From Mucilaginibacter segetis (GTDB lineage Bacteria > Bacteroidota > Bacteroidia > Sphingobacteriales > Sphingobacteriaceae), in assembly GCF_016522075.1 (NCBI RefSeq), contig NZ_JAEHFW010000003.1:830999-894998 (forward strand): a stretch of DNA of 64,000 nucleotides, in the 5' to 3' direction. Below, piece by piece: positions 27,534 through 36,327 of this stretch. Under the pieces are notes generated by a model. It was given only the letters and a program-made list of their open reading frames with translations, searched no databases and was not told the DNA's origin. Position 1 is the first letter of the stretch. Every line of letters starts with the position of its first letter. The position numbers were made by a program, and so were the translations under genes.

Positions 27534-28610
27534 ATGTTTACTGATTTAAAAAATATATATCAAGGTAAGAAGGTTTTTTTAACTGGCCATACAGGTTTTA
27601 AAGGTTCATGGTTATTAAAAATATTAAACCTTACTGGTGCAATTGTAAGAGGATATTCTTTGATTCCTGAAACCGAGCCAAACCTTTATTCTTTAATAAA
27701 TGGGAATGAGCTTTGTGATTCTATTATTGGTGATTTAAGAAATAGAGAGGATTTGAAAAGGGCTGTTGTCGATTTTCAACCAGACTTTATTTTCCATTTA
27801 GCGGCTCAACCCCTTGTAAGGCTGTCATATGAGATCCCTTCTGAAACATTTGAAATTAATGCAATTGGAACAGCTAACATATTAGATGCATTAAAACTTT
27901 TAAACAAACCGGTTAGTGTTGTATTAATTACTACGGATAAGGTTTACCACAATAATGAGTGGGACCATCCTTATCGTGAATCTGATCAACTGGGGGGGTA
28001 TGATCCTTACAGCGCCAGTAAAGGGTGTGCCGAAATTATCATTGATTCGTACCGTAATAGCTTTTTTAATAATAAAACTTATCACCAACATCAAAAAGCT
28101 ATTGCTGTTGGTCGTGCAGGTAACGTGATAGGTGGCGGGGATTGGGCCAAAGATCGTTTAATTCCAGACATTGTAAGAGCATTATCAAAAAATCAACGTA
28201 TTGAGATTAGGAATCCCAGATCTGTGCGGCCATGGCAACACGTACTTGAACCGTTGTCAGGCTATTTAGAATTGGGAGCTAAATTAGCTACGCATCCTCT
28301 TAAATATTCACAGGCATATAATTTCGGCCCTGATTTAAACGATGCATTGGCGGTAAGTGACATGGTAAATATGGCTATTGATTGCTGGGGTGGGGGTGAT
28401 TATTATTTTAACAAAGACGTTAATCAGTTGCACGAAGCAGGTTTATTGAAGCTTGATATTAGCAAAGCTAAAGCCCAATTGAATTGGATACCGAAAATGG
28501 ATGCAAGTCAGGCAGTGAAGAATACAATTAACTGGTATAAACATTTTTATAATAATGGTGATGTAGTTGATTATACGACTATGCAAATATTAAACTTCTT
28601 TGATGGCTAG
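27534..28610 (+). CDS. rfbG: CDP-glucose 4,6-dehydratase (DdhB/RfbG)
   Basis: NAD-dependent SDR enzyme producing CDP-4-keto-6-deoxyglucose. The Rossmann motif TGHTGFKGSW lies near residue 17 and the catalytic YSASK follows DPYSASKGCAE near 159. ITTDKVYHNNEW and GRAGNVIGGGDWA are typical of RfbG. I use the ATG at 27534 (MFTDLKN); the earlier start at 27495 lies inside rfbF. This gives 358 residues. Its end overlaps the next gene by 8 bases. Confidence 0.95.
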   Translation: MFTDLKNIYQGKKVFLTGHTGFKGSWLLKILNLTGAIVRGYSLIPETEPNLYSLINGNELCDSIIGDLRNREDLKRAVVDFQPDFIFHLAAQPLVRLSYEIPSETFEINAIGTANILDALKLLNKPVSVVLITTDKVYHNNEWDHPYRESDQLGGYDPYSASKGCAEIIIDSYRNSFFNNKTYHQHQKAIAVGRAGNVIGGGDWAKDRLIPDIVRALSKNQRIEIRNPRSVRPWQHVLEPLSGYLELGAKLATHPLKYSQAYNFGPDLNDALAVSDMVNMAIDCWGGGDYYFNKDVNQLHEAGLLKLDISKAKAQLNWIPKMDASQAVKNTINWYKHFYNNGDVVDYTTMQILNFFDG

Positions 28611-29541
28611 GATATTTTTAACAGGCATAACAGGTTTTTTAGGATCTAATATTGCTCAATATTTAGTAAGTAAAGGTCATGAAGTTATTGCAACTTACAG
28701 ACCCAGTTCAAGCAGAGATTTGTGTTTAGATTTTTTTGATACTGTTACGTGGATATTGCAGGATGAGAATGACTTATGGGTGAATCATGTAGTTGATTTG
28801 CGTCCTGAAATAGTAATCCATTCTGCATGGATAGGTGTTAGTCATGGAGAGAGAAATAATTGGGATTGTCAATATAATAACGTGGAGTTTTTAACTACAC
28901 TGTTGAATATTACAAAATGTGCTAATGCAACTAAGTTTATAGGTTTGGGATCACAGGCCGAATATGGAGTTTATAACGATTGTATAGATGAAAATGCGCC
29001 GCTTAACGTTAGTGAAGCTTATGGTAGCATAAAGATAATATGTTCTGAAATAGTAAAACAATTTTGTAATTATCACCATATCAATTGGTATTGGCTGAGA
29101 TTGTTTTCTTTTTTTGGAAAGGGGGAATCCGATAAGTGGCTGATATCAGCCCTGATAAAGAGAATGGCTTTGGATGATCATATGGATTTAACACCGGGTG
29201 AGCAAAAATATGCATATTTATATGTAAATGATTTGGGTTTGGCCATAAATAATATAGTTGTTAAAAATGGTAAGTCTGGTATATATAATATTTCTTCAAA
29301 AAGCACTATAACAATAAAGTATTTAATTGAAAGTATAAGAGACATAGTAAAGCCGACATTTAAATTGAATTTTGGAATTTTGCCTTACCGGTCAAATCAA
29401 TCCATGCACATCCAAGGAGATTCCTCTAAATTTATAAATGAATTTGGTGATTTTGAGTTATCGGATTTTAATGATTCTTTGTTGGAAACGGTTGAATATT
29501 TAAAGGGGAAATTTAACACTCAAAAAAATGAAAGCATCTGA
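28603..29541 (+). CDS. Extended SDR reductase/epimerase of the CDP-dideoxysugar branch (YerF- or RfbJ-like)
   Basis: NAD(P)-binding TGITGFLGSN at residues 8-17 and catalytic Tyr140/Lys144 in YGSIK mark an extended short-chain dehydrogenase. Its place between DdhB and the YerE-like enzyme suggests it reduces the keto group of the CDP-3,6-dideoxy sugar, as YerF does for yersiniose or as the abequose and paratose synthases do. The sequence alone does not separate these. I use the ATG at 28603, giving 312 residues; the preceding TTG is not needed. It overlaps both neighbours, by 8 and 14 bases. Confidence 0.8.
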   Translation: MARIFLTGITGFLGSNIAQYLVSKGHEVIATYRPSSSRDLCLDFFDTVTWILQDENDLWVNHVVDLRPEIVIHSAWIGVSHGERNNWDCQYNNVEFLTTLLNITKCANATKFIGLGSQAEYGVYNDCIDENAPLNVSEAYGSIKIICSEIVKQFCNYHHINWYWLRLFSFFGKGESDKWLISALIKRMALDDHMDLTPGEQKYAYLYVNDLGLAINNIVVKNGKSGIYNISSKSTITIKYLIESIRDIVKPTFKLNFGILPYRSNQSMHIQGDSSKFINEFGDFELSDFNDSLLETVEYLKGKFNTQKNESI

Positions 29542-31246
29542 TTATATAGCTACCTTTTTAGAAAAGAAAGGTGTGACACATGTTTTTGAATTATCCGGTG
29601 GAATGATAACACATTTACTTGATTCATTGAATCAAAAAACGGATATACATATAATTACTATGCATCATGAACAATCAGCGGCTTTTGCAGCTGATGCATA
29701 TGGGCGCATTAGAGGGGTGCCCGGTGTAGCTTTGGCAACCAGCGGTCCGGGCGCAACAAATCTTGTTACTGGTATAGGTAGTTGTTATTTTGACTCTACT
29801 CCAGCGATTTTTATAACAGGTCAAGTAAATAGACACGAACAAAAAGGTGATCGGAATATAAGGCAGCTTGGATTTCAGGAAACCGACATTGTTGCAATGG
29901 TAAAGCCGATTACAAAAGCATGTTTTAAAGTTGTTAATGAAAATGACTTGCCTTTGATACTTGAGAATGCTTTCTTAATCGCTTGTGAAGGTCGGCCGGG
30001 GCCTGTGCTAATTGATATACCGATGGATATTCAGCGTGCGCAGGTAAACGCATCCGATCAGGAGCTTTTTAATCATACTATTTTAGGACCGTCTAAATTG
30101 CAGCTTACTGAAATAGCTGCCGATATTCGTAAAGCGCATAAGCCGCTTTTATTAGTGGGACGTGGTGTACGTGCAGCTTTTTCTGTGAATGAGATGAAGA
30201 CATTTGTTGAAAAAACGAACATTCCTGTTATAACTACACTTTTAGCTATTGATGCAATTGAATTTGAACACCCGGCACGGGTAGGTTTTATTGGCAGTTA
30301 CGGCAACCGCTGGGCAAATATAGCTTTCGGCGAGTGCGATTTGTTGATTGTTGTGGGCAGTAGACTAGATATTAGGCAAACAGGTGCCGATACACATTTT
30401 TTTGAGGATAGAAAAATCTACCACGTCGATTGCGAATCTTGTGAGATCAATAATCGTATAAAAGGATGCGTACCAGTTGTATCCGATGCCAAATCTTTTT
30501 TTAATGAATTTAACAAATTTGCGGCTTTTCAGAATTTTTTAAAACCGACATCATGGTATCAATATATAACCGACCTGAAAAATTTATGGCCAGATACTAA
30601 AGAGCTTCATCCAAATGGAATTAACCCTAATTATTTCACCCACATACTGTCAAAAAATTCAAAAAAGGCCAAGTGCTTTATAGCAGATGTTGGCAGCCAT
30701 CAGATGTGGACTGCACAGTCAATTGAAATTTCTAATGGCCAGTTATTTCTCACGTCAGGGGGAATGGGTGCAATGGGTTATGCATTACCTGCTGGTATCG
30801 GTGCTTGTTTCGCTTTAAATAATAATCCAGTGGTCGTTATCGCGGGTGATGGATGTATGCAAATCAATATACAGGAATTACAAACCATTGTAAGAAATAA
30901 ATTGCCGGTTAAAATTGTCATCCTAAATAATAAAAACTTAGGGATGATAAGGCAGTTTCAGGATAGTTATTTTAATTCACGATATCAATCAACATATTGG
31001 GGGTATTCAGCGCCAGACTTTGAAAAAGTTGCAATTGCATATGGGATTAATAGCATCACTATTGATACCGAAGGAGAAGTAGAAGATGCAGTAAAATGGA
31101 TGTGGAACAGTGAGAATGAAAAAAAAACCGTCTTATTACAGGTAATGATAGATCCGCATACTAATACCTATCCTAAAATTGCATTCGGCAAACCGATTAC
31201 GGAAATGGAACCTTTTGCCCAACCGATAGAGATGGAAAGCACCTAG
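29528..31246 (+). CDS. Thiamine-diphosphate enzyme, YerE-like two-carbon transferase
   Basis: Acetohydroxyacid-synthase-fold protein with the ThDP-activating Glu48 (HHEQSAAFAADAYGR), the central FAD/domain region, and the ThDP-Mg motif GDG near 440 followed by NNKNLGMIRQFQ. It has 572 residues. Acetolactate synthase is the nearest common family, but no ilvN, ilvC or ilvD lies nearby, and it sits inside the CDP-dideoxysugar genes. In Yersinia, YerE is a ThDP flavoenzyme that decarboxylates pyruvate and adds the two-carbon unit to C-4 of CDP-3,6-dideoxy-4-ketohexose. I infer the same role here. Confidence 0.8.
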   Translation: MKASDYIATFLEKKGVTHVFELSGGMITHLLDSLNQKTDIHIITMHHEQSAAFAADAYGRIRGVPGVALATSGPGATNLVTGIGSCYFDSTPAIFITGQVNRHEQKGDRNIRQLGFQETDIVAMVKPITKACFKVVNENDLPLILENAFLIACEGRPGPVLIDIPMDIQRAQVNASDQELFNHTILGPSKLQLTEIAADIRKAHKPLLLVGRGVRAAFSVNEMKTFVEKTNIPVITTLLAIDAIEFEHPARVGFIGSYGNRWANIAFGECDLLIVVGSRLDIRQTGADTHFFEDRKIYHVDCESCEINNRIKGCVPVVSDAKSFFNEFNKFAAFQNFLKPTSWYQYITDLKNLWPDTKELHPNGINPNYFTHILSKNSKKAKCFIADVGSHQMWTAQSIEISNGQLFLTSGGMGAMGYALPAGIGACFALNNNPVVVIAGDGCMQINIQELQTIVRNKLPVKIVILNNKNLGMIRQFQDSYFNSRYQSTYWGYSAPDFEKVAIAYGINSITIDTEGEVEDAVKWMWNSENEKKTVLLQVMIDPHTNTYPKIAFGKPITEMEPFAQPIEMEST

Positions 31247-31281
31247 AGGCGCGATTTTTATTTAAATAAATTGATTATTAT

Positions 31282-32583
31282 ATGTTAAAAAACATTACAA
31301 CCCCCGAACTTGAAGCATCAATTCGTGAAATTGCTAAAGCCAAAACAACCCAATCTATTATATCAGGTAAAAACTATATACCTGTTACCGGTAAGGTTTT
31401 GGACGAAAATGATATATTACTTGGTGTTGATGCAGCCCTTGATGGCTGGTTAACCGCCGGACGCTTCGCTAATAAATTTGAAATAGATTTTGCAGCATAT
31501 TTTAATGCACGTAAAGCGTTGTTAGTAAATTCAGGCTCATCTGCCAATCTGGTGGCATTTTATGCGCTTACTTCTTCTAAGTTAGGCGATAGGGCTGTTA
31601 AAAGGGGGGACGAGGTTATTACCGTAGCAGCAGGATTTCCTACAACTGTAAATCCTATTATACAGTTTGGGGCAATACCTGTATTTGTTGACATTGATAT
31701 TGCAACGCATAATGTTAAAGCCGAGGATATTGAACAGGCGGTATCACCAAAAACCAAAGCTATTATGATAGCCCACTCATTAGGAAATCCATTTAATCTG
31801 GACGAAGTGATGCGTGTGGCAAAAAAATTTAATTTGTGGGTTGTGGAAGATGACTGTGATTCATTAGGAGCCACCTATCGCGATAAGAAAACAGGTACCT
31901 TCGGAGATATTTCCACATTTTCTTTTTACCCGGCCCATCATATAACAATGGGAGAAGGTGGTGCGGTTCTAATTAATAATCCGGAGCTTGCAAAAATTGC
32001 TGAGAGTTTTAGAGATTGGGGCCGTGATTGTTATTGCGAGCCTGGAAAGGATAATACCTGCGGCTGCAGGTTTTCGCAACAGTTGGGGTCTTTGCCGTTT
32101 GGCTATGATCATAAATATACTTATTCGCACATTGGATTTAATTTAAAAGTAACTGATATGCAGGCGGCCTTTGGAGTTTCCCAGCTTAACAAGATTGATT
32201 ATTTTGTACAACGTCGGCGCGAAAATTATAAAGCCTTATACGAAAGGATGAAGGAACTTGAAGAAATATTTATTTTACCCGAACCTACTGAACATAGTAA
32301 TCCATCGTGGTTTGGTTTTTTACTAACATTAAGAGAAGGCGATGCTGCTGACAGGCACATGTTGGTTCAACATCTTGAAGAAAAGAAAATTGGAACGAGG
32401 TTATTATTTGGAGGCAATCTGCTAAGACAGCCTGCATATGCCAATATTAATTATAGATCTGTAGGTGATTTGAAAAACACCGATACCATCATGAACAGGT
32501 CATTCTGGCTTGGTGTATGGCCAGGGTTAAATGAAAGCCATTATGATTATATGTTAGAGGTGATTAAGGAATATATTAGCTAA
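31282..32583 (+). CDS. rfbH: CDP-6-deoxy-4-hexulose 3-dehydrase (E1; DdhC/RfbH)
   Basis: PMP- and [2Fe-2S]-dependent dehydrase removing the C-3 hydroxyl, working with DdhD. The aminotransferase fold is present, but the usual lysine is replaced by His220 in [12 protein letters not shown], the hallmark of E1. The cluster ligands are C192, C250, C252 and C260, exactly the C-X57-C-X1-C-X7-C pattern known from Yersinia E1. At 433 residues it is full length. It follows the YerE-like gene by 35 bases and ends the sugar-synthesis block. Confidence 0.97.
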   Translation: MLKNITTPELEASIREIAKAKTTQSIISGKNYIPVTGKVLDENDILLGVDAALDGWLTAGRFANKFEIDFAAYFNARKALLVNSGSSANLVAFYALTSSKLGDRAVKRGDEVITVAAGFPTTVNPIIQFGAIPVFVDIDIATHNVKAEDIEQAVSPKTKAIMIAHSLGNPFNLDEVMRVAKKFNLWVVEDDCDSLGATYRDKKTGTFGDISTFSFYPAHHITMGEGGAVLINNPELAKIAESFRDWGRDCYCEPGKDNTCGCRFSQQLGSLPFGYDHKYTYSHIGFNLKVTDMQAAFGVSQLNKIDYFVQRRRENYKALYERMKELEEIFILPEPTEHSNPSWFGFLLTLREGDAADRHMLVQHLEEKKIGTRLLFGGNLLRQPAYANINYRSVGDLKNTDTIMNRSFWLGVWPGLNESHYDYMLEVIKEYIS

Positions 32584-32590
32584 ACTGCAA

Positions 32591-33508
32591 ATGGCAGAAA
32601 AGAAAAATAGATTAAGCAATTTGACTATCGTTATACCTACTTACAATAGGCAATTTTATCTTAACAAGCTTTTAAATACCTTACCGGTAGATATCAATAT
32701 TATTGTAAGCGATAATGGTATGTTTTTAACAGATGAATTTAAGGCTAAGTTTATAAATGTGAAATTCATTTTGCAGGATTTGGTGATTGACGCTTTGCAA
32801 AATTGGAACAAATGTATAAAAGCAGTTAATACCGACTGGTTTATGATCCCATCGGATGATGATCTGTATTATGAAAAGTCATTTGATATTATTGAAAAAT
32901 ATATAAATCAATATCAAAATGCGGATTTGTTAATTTTCGGGCATAATGTTATAAACGAAAATGATGATTTAATATCTGAATGGCGACCTAAAAAACTGCT
33001 AGAAATGGCCCCCCCAAGTGGGTTTAATATTTTAAAATACGGAGTTGAAGCTCGATTCCCATCAATGTTGTTCAAAACTTCTAAAGTTCAACAGTTAGGT
33101 TATATTGACGAATCATATAAATTAACTGCGGGTGATAGCAAACTTATACAAATGATTGCGCTCACAGGAAAAGTGGTTTTTATTCCCGAAATCATAGGAG
33201 CTTATAGAACATGGCCGAATAACTCTACAGTATTAACTTTAGGCACAGCTGGATGGCTTGCAGAAATTGATAGGTGGCAAAATGATATTGAATACTATAT
33301 TAAAAATCAAATACCTTTATCCCCGGTTAGAAATTTTAAAAAAATTCGGGATGAAGTTTACGGAAGGAATTTAGTTGGATCAATAATCAATAAAAAAGCA
33401 AAGTCAAACTTCCGAGATGTACTTTTTTTTTTAAAAAACGTCAGGTTTCCCTGGCATGCCAGTTTTATCACCAAATTAAAAATTCTTAAAGCGTTGCTAC
33501 TTAAGTGA
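32591..33508 (+). CDS. Glycosyltransferase family 2
   Basis: GT-A fold transferase with VIPTYNRQFYL near residue 14, VSDNG near 40 and a DDD metal-binding motif in IPSDDDLYY near 94. At 305 residues it is soluble or peripherally bound at the inner face of the membrane. The sugar and linkage cannot be read from sequence. It overlaps the flippase start by 4 bases (GTGA). Confidence 0.85.
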   Translation: MAEKKNRLSNLTIVIPTYNRQFYLNKLLNTLPVDINIIVSDNGMFLTDEFKAKFINVKFILQDLVIDALQNWNKCIKAVNTDWFMIPSDDDLYYEKSFDIIEKYINQYQNADLLIFGHNVINENDDLISEWRPKKLLEMAPPSGFNILKYGVEARFPSMLFKTSKVQQLGYIDESYKLTAGDSKLIQMIALTGKVVFIPEIIGAYRTWPNNSTVLTLGTAGWLAEIDRWQNDIEYYIKNQIPLSPVRNFKKIRDEVYGRNLVGSIINKKAKSNFRDVLFFLKNVRFPWHASFITKLKILKALLLK

Positions 33509-34782
33509 AGGTTAATTATAAGGTAACTAGATCCATATTTGGTTCTACTATATTCAAGTTGTCCGGCGCGGCAATATCTTTTATCTCGGTTCCTTTACTG
33601 CTAAAAACACTCGGCACAGACACCTACTCCATTTGGGTTACGATAACCGCTTTATTATCATGGCTTAATCTGTTTGATTTTGGTTCCGGTTACAGCTTGA
33701 AAAATAAAGTTACCGAATCAAGGGCGAATAATGATGATGCTAAACTTGAAGTGCTAATCACTGGTACACTACAGTTTTATATTTTAATGAGCTTGATATT
33801 ACTTATAACATTTATAATATCGACATTTTTTATCAGCATTTTTAAATCGCATTTGTATTTGTCAGCGATAATTTACCTTCCGATAATTTTTTCTTTCCCT
33901 TTTACCTTGGGCCATTTTATAATTCAAGGCTTAAAGAAATTTAACTTATTTAATTCCATCTTATTTTTTCAAAGTTTTTTATGGCTGCTCATATTACTGG
34001 CTTTTAAATATCATATTTTTGATGTGAATATTTATAAACTTGCAATATGTTATAGCGGTTTATATGTGATAGCCAATTTTACTATAATTTCCTTTTCTTT
34101 AAGAACACTTAATTTCCATTGGTTGCAAATTTTTAATTTTAGCCATTTCAAATCTTCTAAGAAATCATTACTTGTTGGCACGAGCTTTTTTATATTGCAA
34201 ATTTCAGCCCTGTTTTTATATTCTATAGGTAACATATTAACCTATAATAACCTTGCTTTAAAATATGTTGCCCAGTATGATACGGTAAATAAGGTATTTT
34301 TATTGGGTATGACACTTTTTAGCGTAATTATATCAGTTTTTTGGACCGAAATTTCACATGCAAAAGCCCTAAAACAAAAAGCACAGCTAAATAAATTGTA
34401 TAAGCAATTATTATTATGTGCCTCGGTATTTAGTGTAGGCATATGTATTGTTTCGTATTTTATACCTCTCTTGTTACGATTGTGGACTAATAATACTATA
34501 ATAGTAACAAACGTTAAAGATATATGGCCGTTTGCCTTTTTAGGTATTGTGCAGGTCTTTGCCTATACAGGTGGCGTGTTTTTAAACGCTTTTGAAAAAT
34601 TACGAGGTCAGATAATCCTATCGTTTGTTGCTGCAATACTAATGATACCTTTAAGTAAGTTATTATTTTCATTATCAGTAGGCATTGGTTCAGTTCCTTT
34701 ATCCGCCGGTATTCTTACATTACCTGCAATGATATTCGTTATATTTAAAGCTAAATCATATATTAATGAAGTGGATTTATGA
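33505..34782 (+). CDS. wzx: Wzx-like polysaccharide repeat-unit flippase
   Basis: Integral membrane protein of 425 residues with about 12 hydrophobic segments, from FKLSGAAISFISVPLLLKTLG at the N-terminus to FVAAILMIPLSK near the C-terminus, as in the MATE-like Wzx family that flips undecaprenyl-linked repeat units. The start is GTG at 33505, overlapping the previous stop by 4 bases; no nearby ATG fits. It is clearly richer in A+T than the housekeeping genes. Confidence 0.88.
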   Translation: MKVNYKVTRSIFGSTIFKLSGAAISFISVPLLLKTLGTDTYSIWVTITALLSWLNLFDFGSGYSLKNKVTESRANNDDAKLEVLITGTLQFYILMSLILLITFIISTFFISIFKSHLYLSAIIYLPIIFSFPFTLGHFIIQGLKKFNLFNSILFFQSFLWLLILLAFKYHIFDVNIYKLAICYSGLYVIANFTIISFSLRTLNFHWLQIFNFSHFKSSKKSLLVGTSFFILQISALFLYSIGNILTYNNLALKYVAQYDTVNKVFLLGMTLFSVIISVFWTEISHAKALKQKAQLNKLYKQLLLCASVFSVGICIVSYFIPLLLRLWTNNTIIVTNVKDIWPFAFLGIVQVFAYTGGVFLNAFEKLRGQIILSFVAAILMIPLSKLLFSLSVGIGSVPLSAGILTLPAMIFVIFKAKSYINEVDL

Positions 34783-35405
34783 TTAGCGCAATTTTTAAAA
34801 TGATAAAGCATCTGCTTTTTTTAAAGCGTTTTAACGCCATAAAAAAATATTTGACGTCAGGTAACAGCCATTTCTTCGAAAATTTCCATTTAATTTTGCA
34901 TAAGAGGGTATCAGGTAAAATTTATCTTAAGGTAGGTGATGACACAATATTAGATTGTAAGGTAATATTTGAATCGGGAGCAGGGGAGGTTATAGTGGGT
35001 AACAGAACTTATATAGGCTCGAGTGATATTATATGCCGATCCAAGATTGAGTTTGGCGACAATGTCTTTGTTGCATGGGGAACATATTTTTACGACCACG
35101 ATTCTCATTCAATTAATTATAAAGAACGGGAGAATGATATTATACAACAGTTGGAGGATTTTCGTTCTGGTAAACTTTTTATAGAGAATAAAAACTGGTC
35201 AGTAGTTAACTCAAGCCCAATTACAGTGCGTGATAACGCATGGATCGGGATGAACTGTATAATATTAAAAGGTGTAACCATAGGAGAGGGAGCGATAGTA
35301 GGAGCAGGTAGTGTTGTTACACGCGATGTACCTGATTGGTGTATTGTTGCCGGTAACCCGGCAAAAGTTATTAAGGAAATTGCACATGAACACAGAAGGA
35401 AGTAA
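34779..35405 (+). CDS. Left-handed beta-helix acyltransferase (WbbJ-like)
   Basis: Hexapeptide-repeat acetyltransferase. The C-terminal half has the repeated pattern ending GVTIGEGAIVGAGSVVTRDV and the typical close IVAGNPAKVIKEI. The YDHDSH stretch near residue 105 may hold the catalytic histidine. It probably O-acetylates a sugar of the polysaccharide with acetyl-CoA. The length is 208 residues. It overlaps wzx by 4 bases and the following epimerase by 20. Confidence 0.85.
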   Translation: MISAIFKMIKHLLFLKRFNAIKKYLTSGNSHFFENFHLILHKRVSGKIYLKVGDDTILDCKVIFESGAGEVIVGNRTYIGSSDIICRSKIEFGDNVFVAWGTYFYDHDSHSINYKERENDIIQQLEDFRSGKLFIENKNWSVVNSSPITVRDNAWIGMNCIILKGVTIGEGAIVGAGSVVTRDVPDWCIVAGNPAKVIKEIAHEHRRK

Positions 35406-36327
35406 AAAAAAAATACTTGTAACCGGGGCTTATGGCTTTCTTGGACGTTACACTGCTAAGGCATTTCATGAGGCGGGTTATCATGTAAGTGGTATAGGGC
35501 ATGGTAAATGGCATAGGCATGAATACAATAAATGGGGCATTCAAGAATGGTATGAAACTACGATAACTTTTGAAGCGCTCTCGAATCTGAATCAGGTATT
35601 TGATATAATAATTCATTGTGGCGGAAGTGGTTCAGTAGGTTTTTCTTATCAAAACCCTTACGAAGACTTTCAGAAAAGCGTTCAAAGCACATTAAGTTTG
35701 CTTGAATATATCAGACTCCGCTGTCAAGATTGTCATTTTATATATCCTTCAAGTCCGGCTGTTCAGGGAGATGTAGGTGATAAACCTATAAAGGAAGATG
35801 ACCCATCTAACCCGGTCTCACCTTATGGCTTTCATAAAAAAGCGGCCGAAGAACTATGTTATTCCTATAATAAAAATTTCGGCATCAAAATTTCCATCAT
35901 CAGATATTTTTCTATTTATGGTGTAGGGTTGCAAAAGCAGTTATTATGGGACGCCTGTATAAAAATAAAAGAGGCCGAAAAAGATGTATCGTTTTTTGGT
36001 ACAGGCGAAGAAACACGCGATTGGTTATATGTAGAAGATGCGGCATCGCTGATTTTAGCTATTGCTAATAATTCAAAAAGTAGCTTAGATATATTTAATG
36101 GCGGCACAGGAATAAAAACCTCTGTTAAAAGCACTATAGAGCAATTGGTTAAGTTGTATCATAAAGAGGTTAATATTAAGTTTAATCAACAGGTAAAAGA
36201 AGGAGACCCCAGATTTTATCAGGCGGATATTTCAAAAACCCGTGAAATAGGATGGGCTCCTGAGACAACTTTACAACAGGGATTAGAGAAGTATTTGCAA
36301 TTTTTTAAAAAATTAATGAATGACTAA
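35386..36327 (+). CDS. NAD-dependent epimerase/dehydratase (extended SDR)
   Basis: Rossmann motif TGAYGFLGRY near residue 13, catalytic Ser in YPSSPAVQG near 122 and YGFHK near 147. The substrate is a nucleotide sugar, but which one is not clear; it resembles the UDP-glucose 4-epimerase/GDP-sugar SDR group. I use the ATG at 35386 (MNTEGSKKK, 313 residues), not 35311, which lies deep in the acyltransferase gene. It overlaps its neighbours by 20 and 8 bases. Confidence 0.82.
   Translation: MNTEGSKKKILVTGAYGFLGRYTAKAFHEAGYHVSGIGHGKWHRHEYNKWGIQEWYETTITFEALSNLNQVFDIIIHCGGSGSVGFSYQNPYEDFQKSVQSTLSLLEYIRLRCQDCHFIYPSSPAVQGDVGDKPIKEDDPSNPVSPYGFHKKAAEELCYSYNKNFGIKISIIRYFSIYGVGLQKQLLWDACIKIKEAEKDVSFFGTGEETRDWLYVEDAASLILAIANNSKSSLDIFNGGTGIKTSVKSTIEQLVKLYHKEVNIKFNQQVKEGDPRFYQADISKTREIGWAPETTLQQGLEKYLQFFKKLMND

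Noticed and set aside
29528..31246. Acetolactate synthase large subunit for branched-chain amino acids
   Set aside because: The fold fits, but the absence of ilvN/C/D and the tight overlap with CDP-dideoxysugar genes favour a YerE-like role. Kept as the main alternative.
25699..32583. Ascarylose, abequose or paratose pathway
   Set aside because: The DdhA-D set fits these sugars too, but none of them needs a ThDP two-carbon transferase.
35311..35385. N-terminal extension of the epimerase gene
   Set aside because: It lies inside the acyltransferase gene and lacks resemblance to the SDR family; the ATG at 35386 directly precedes the Rossmann motif.
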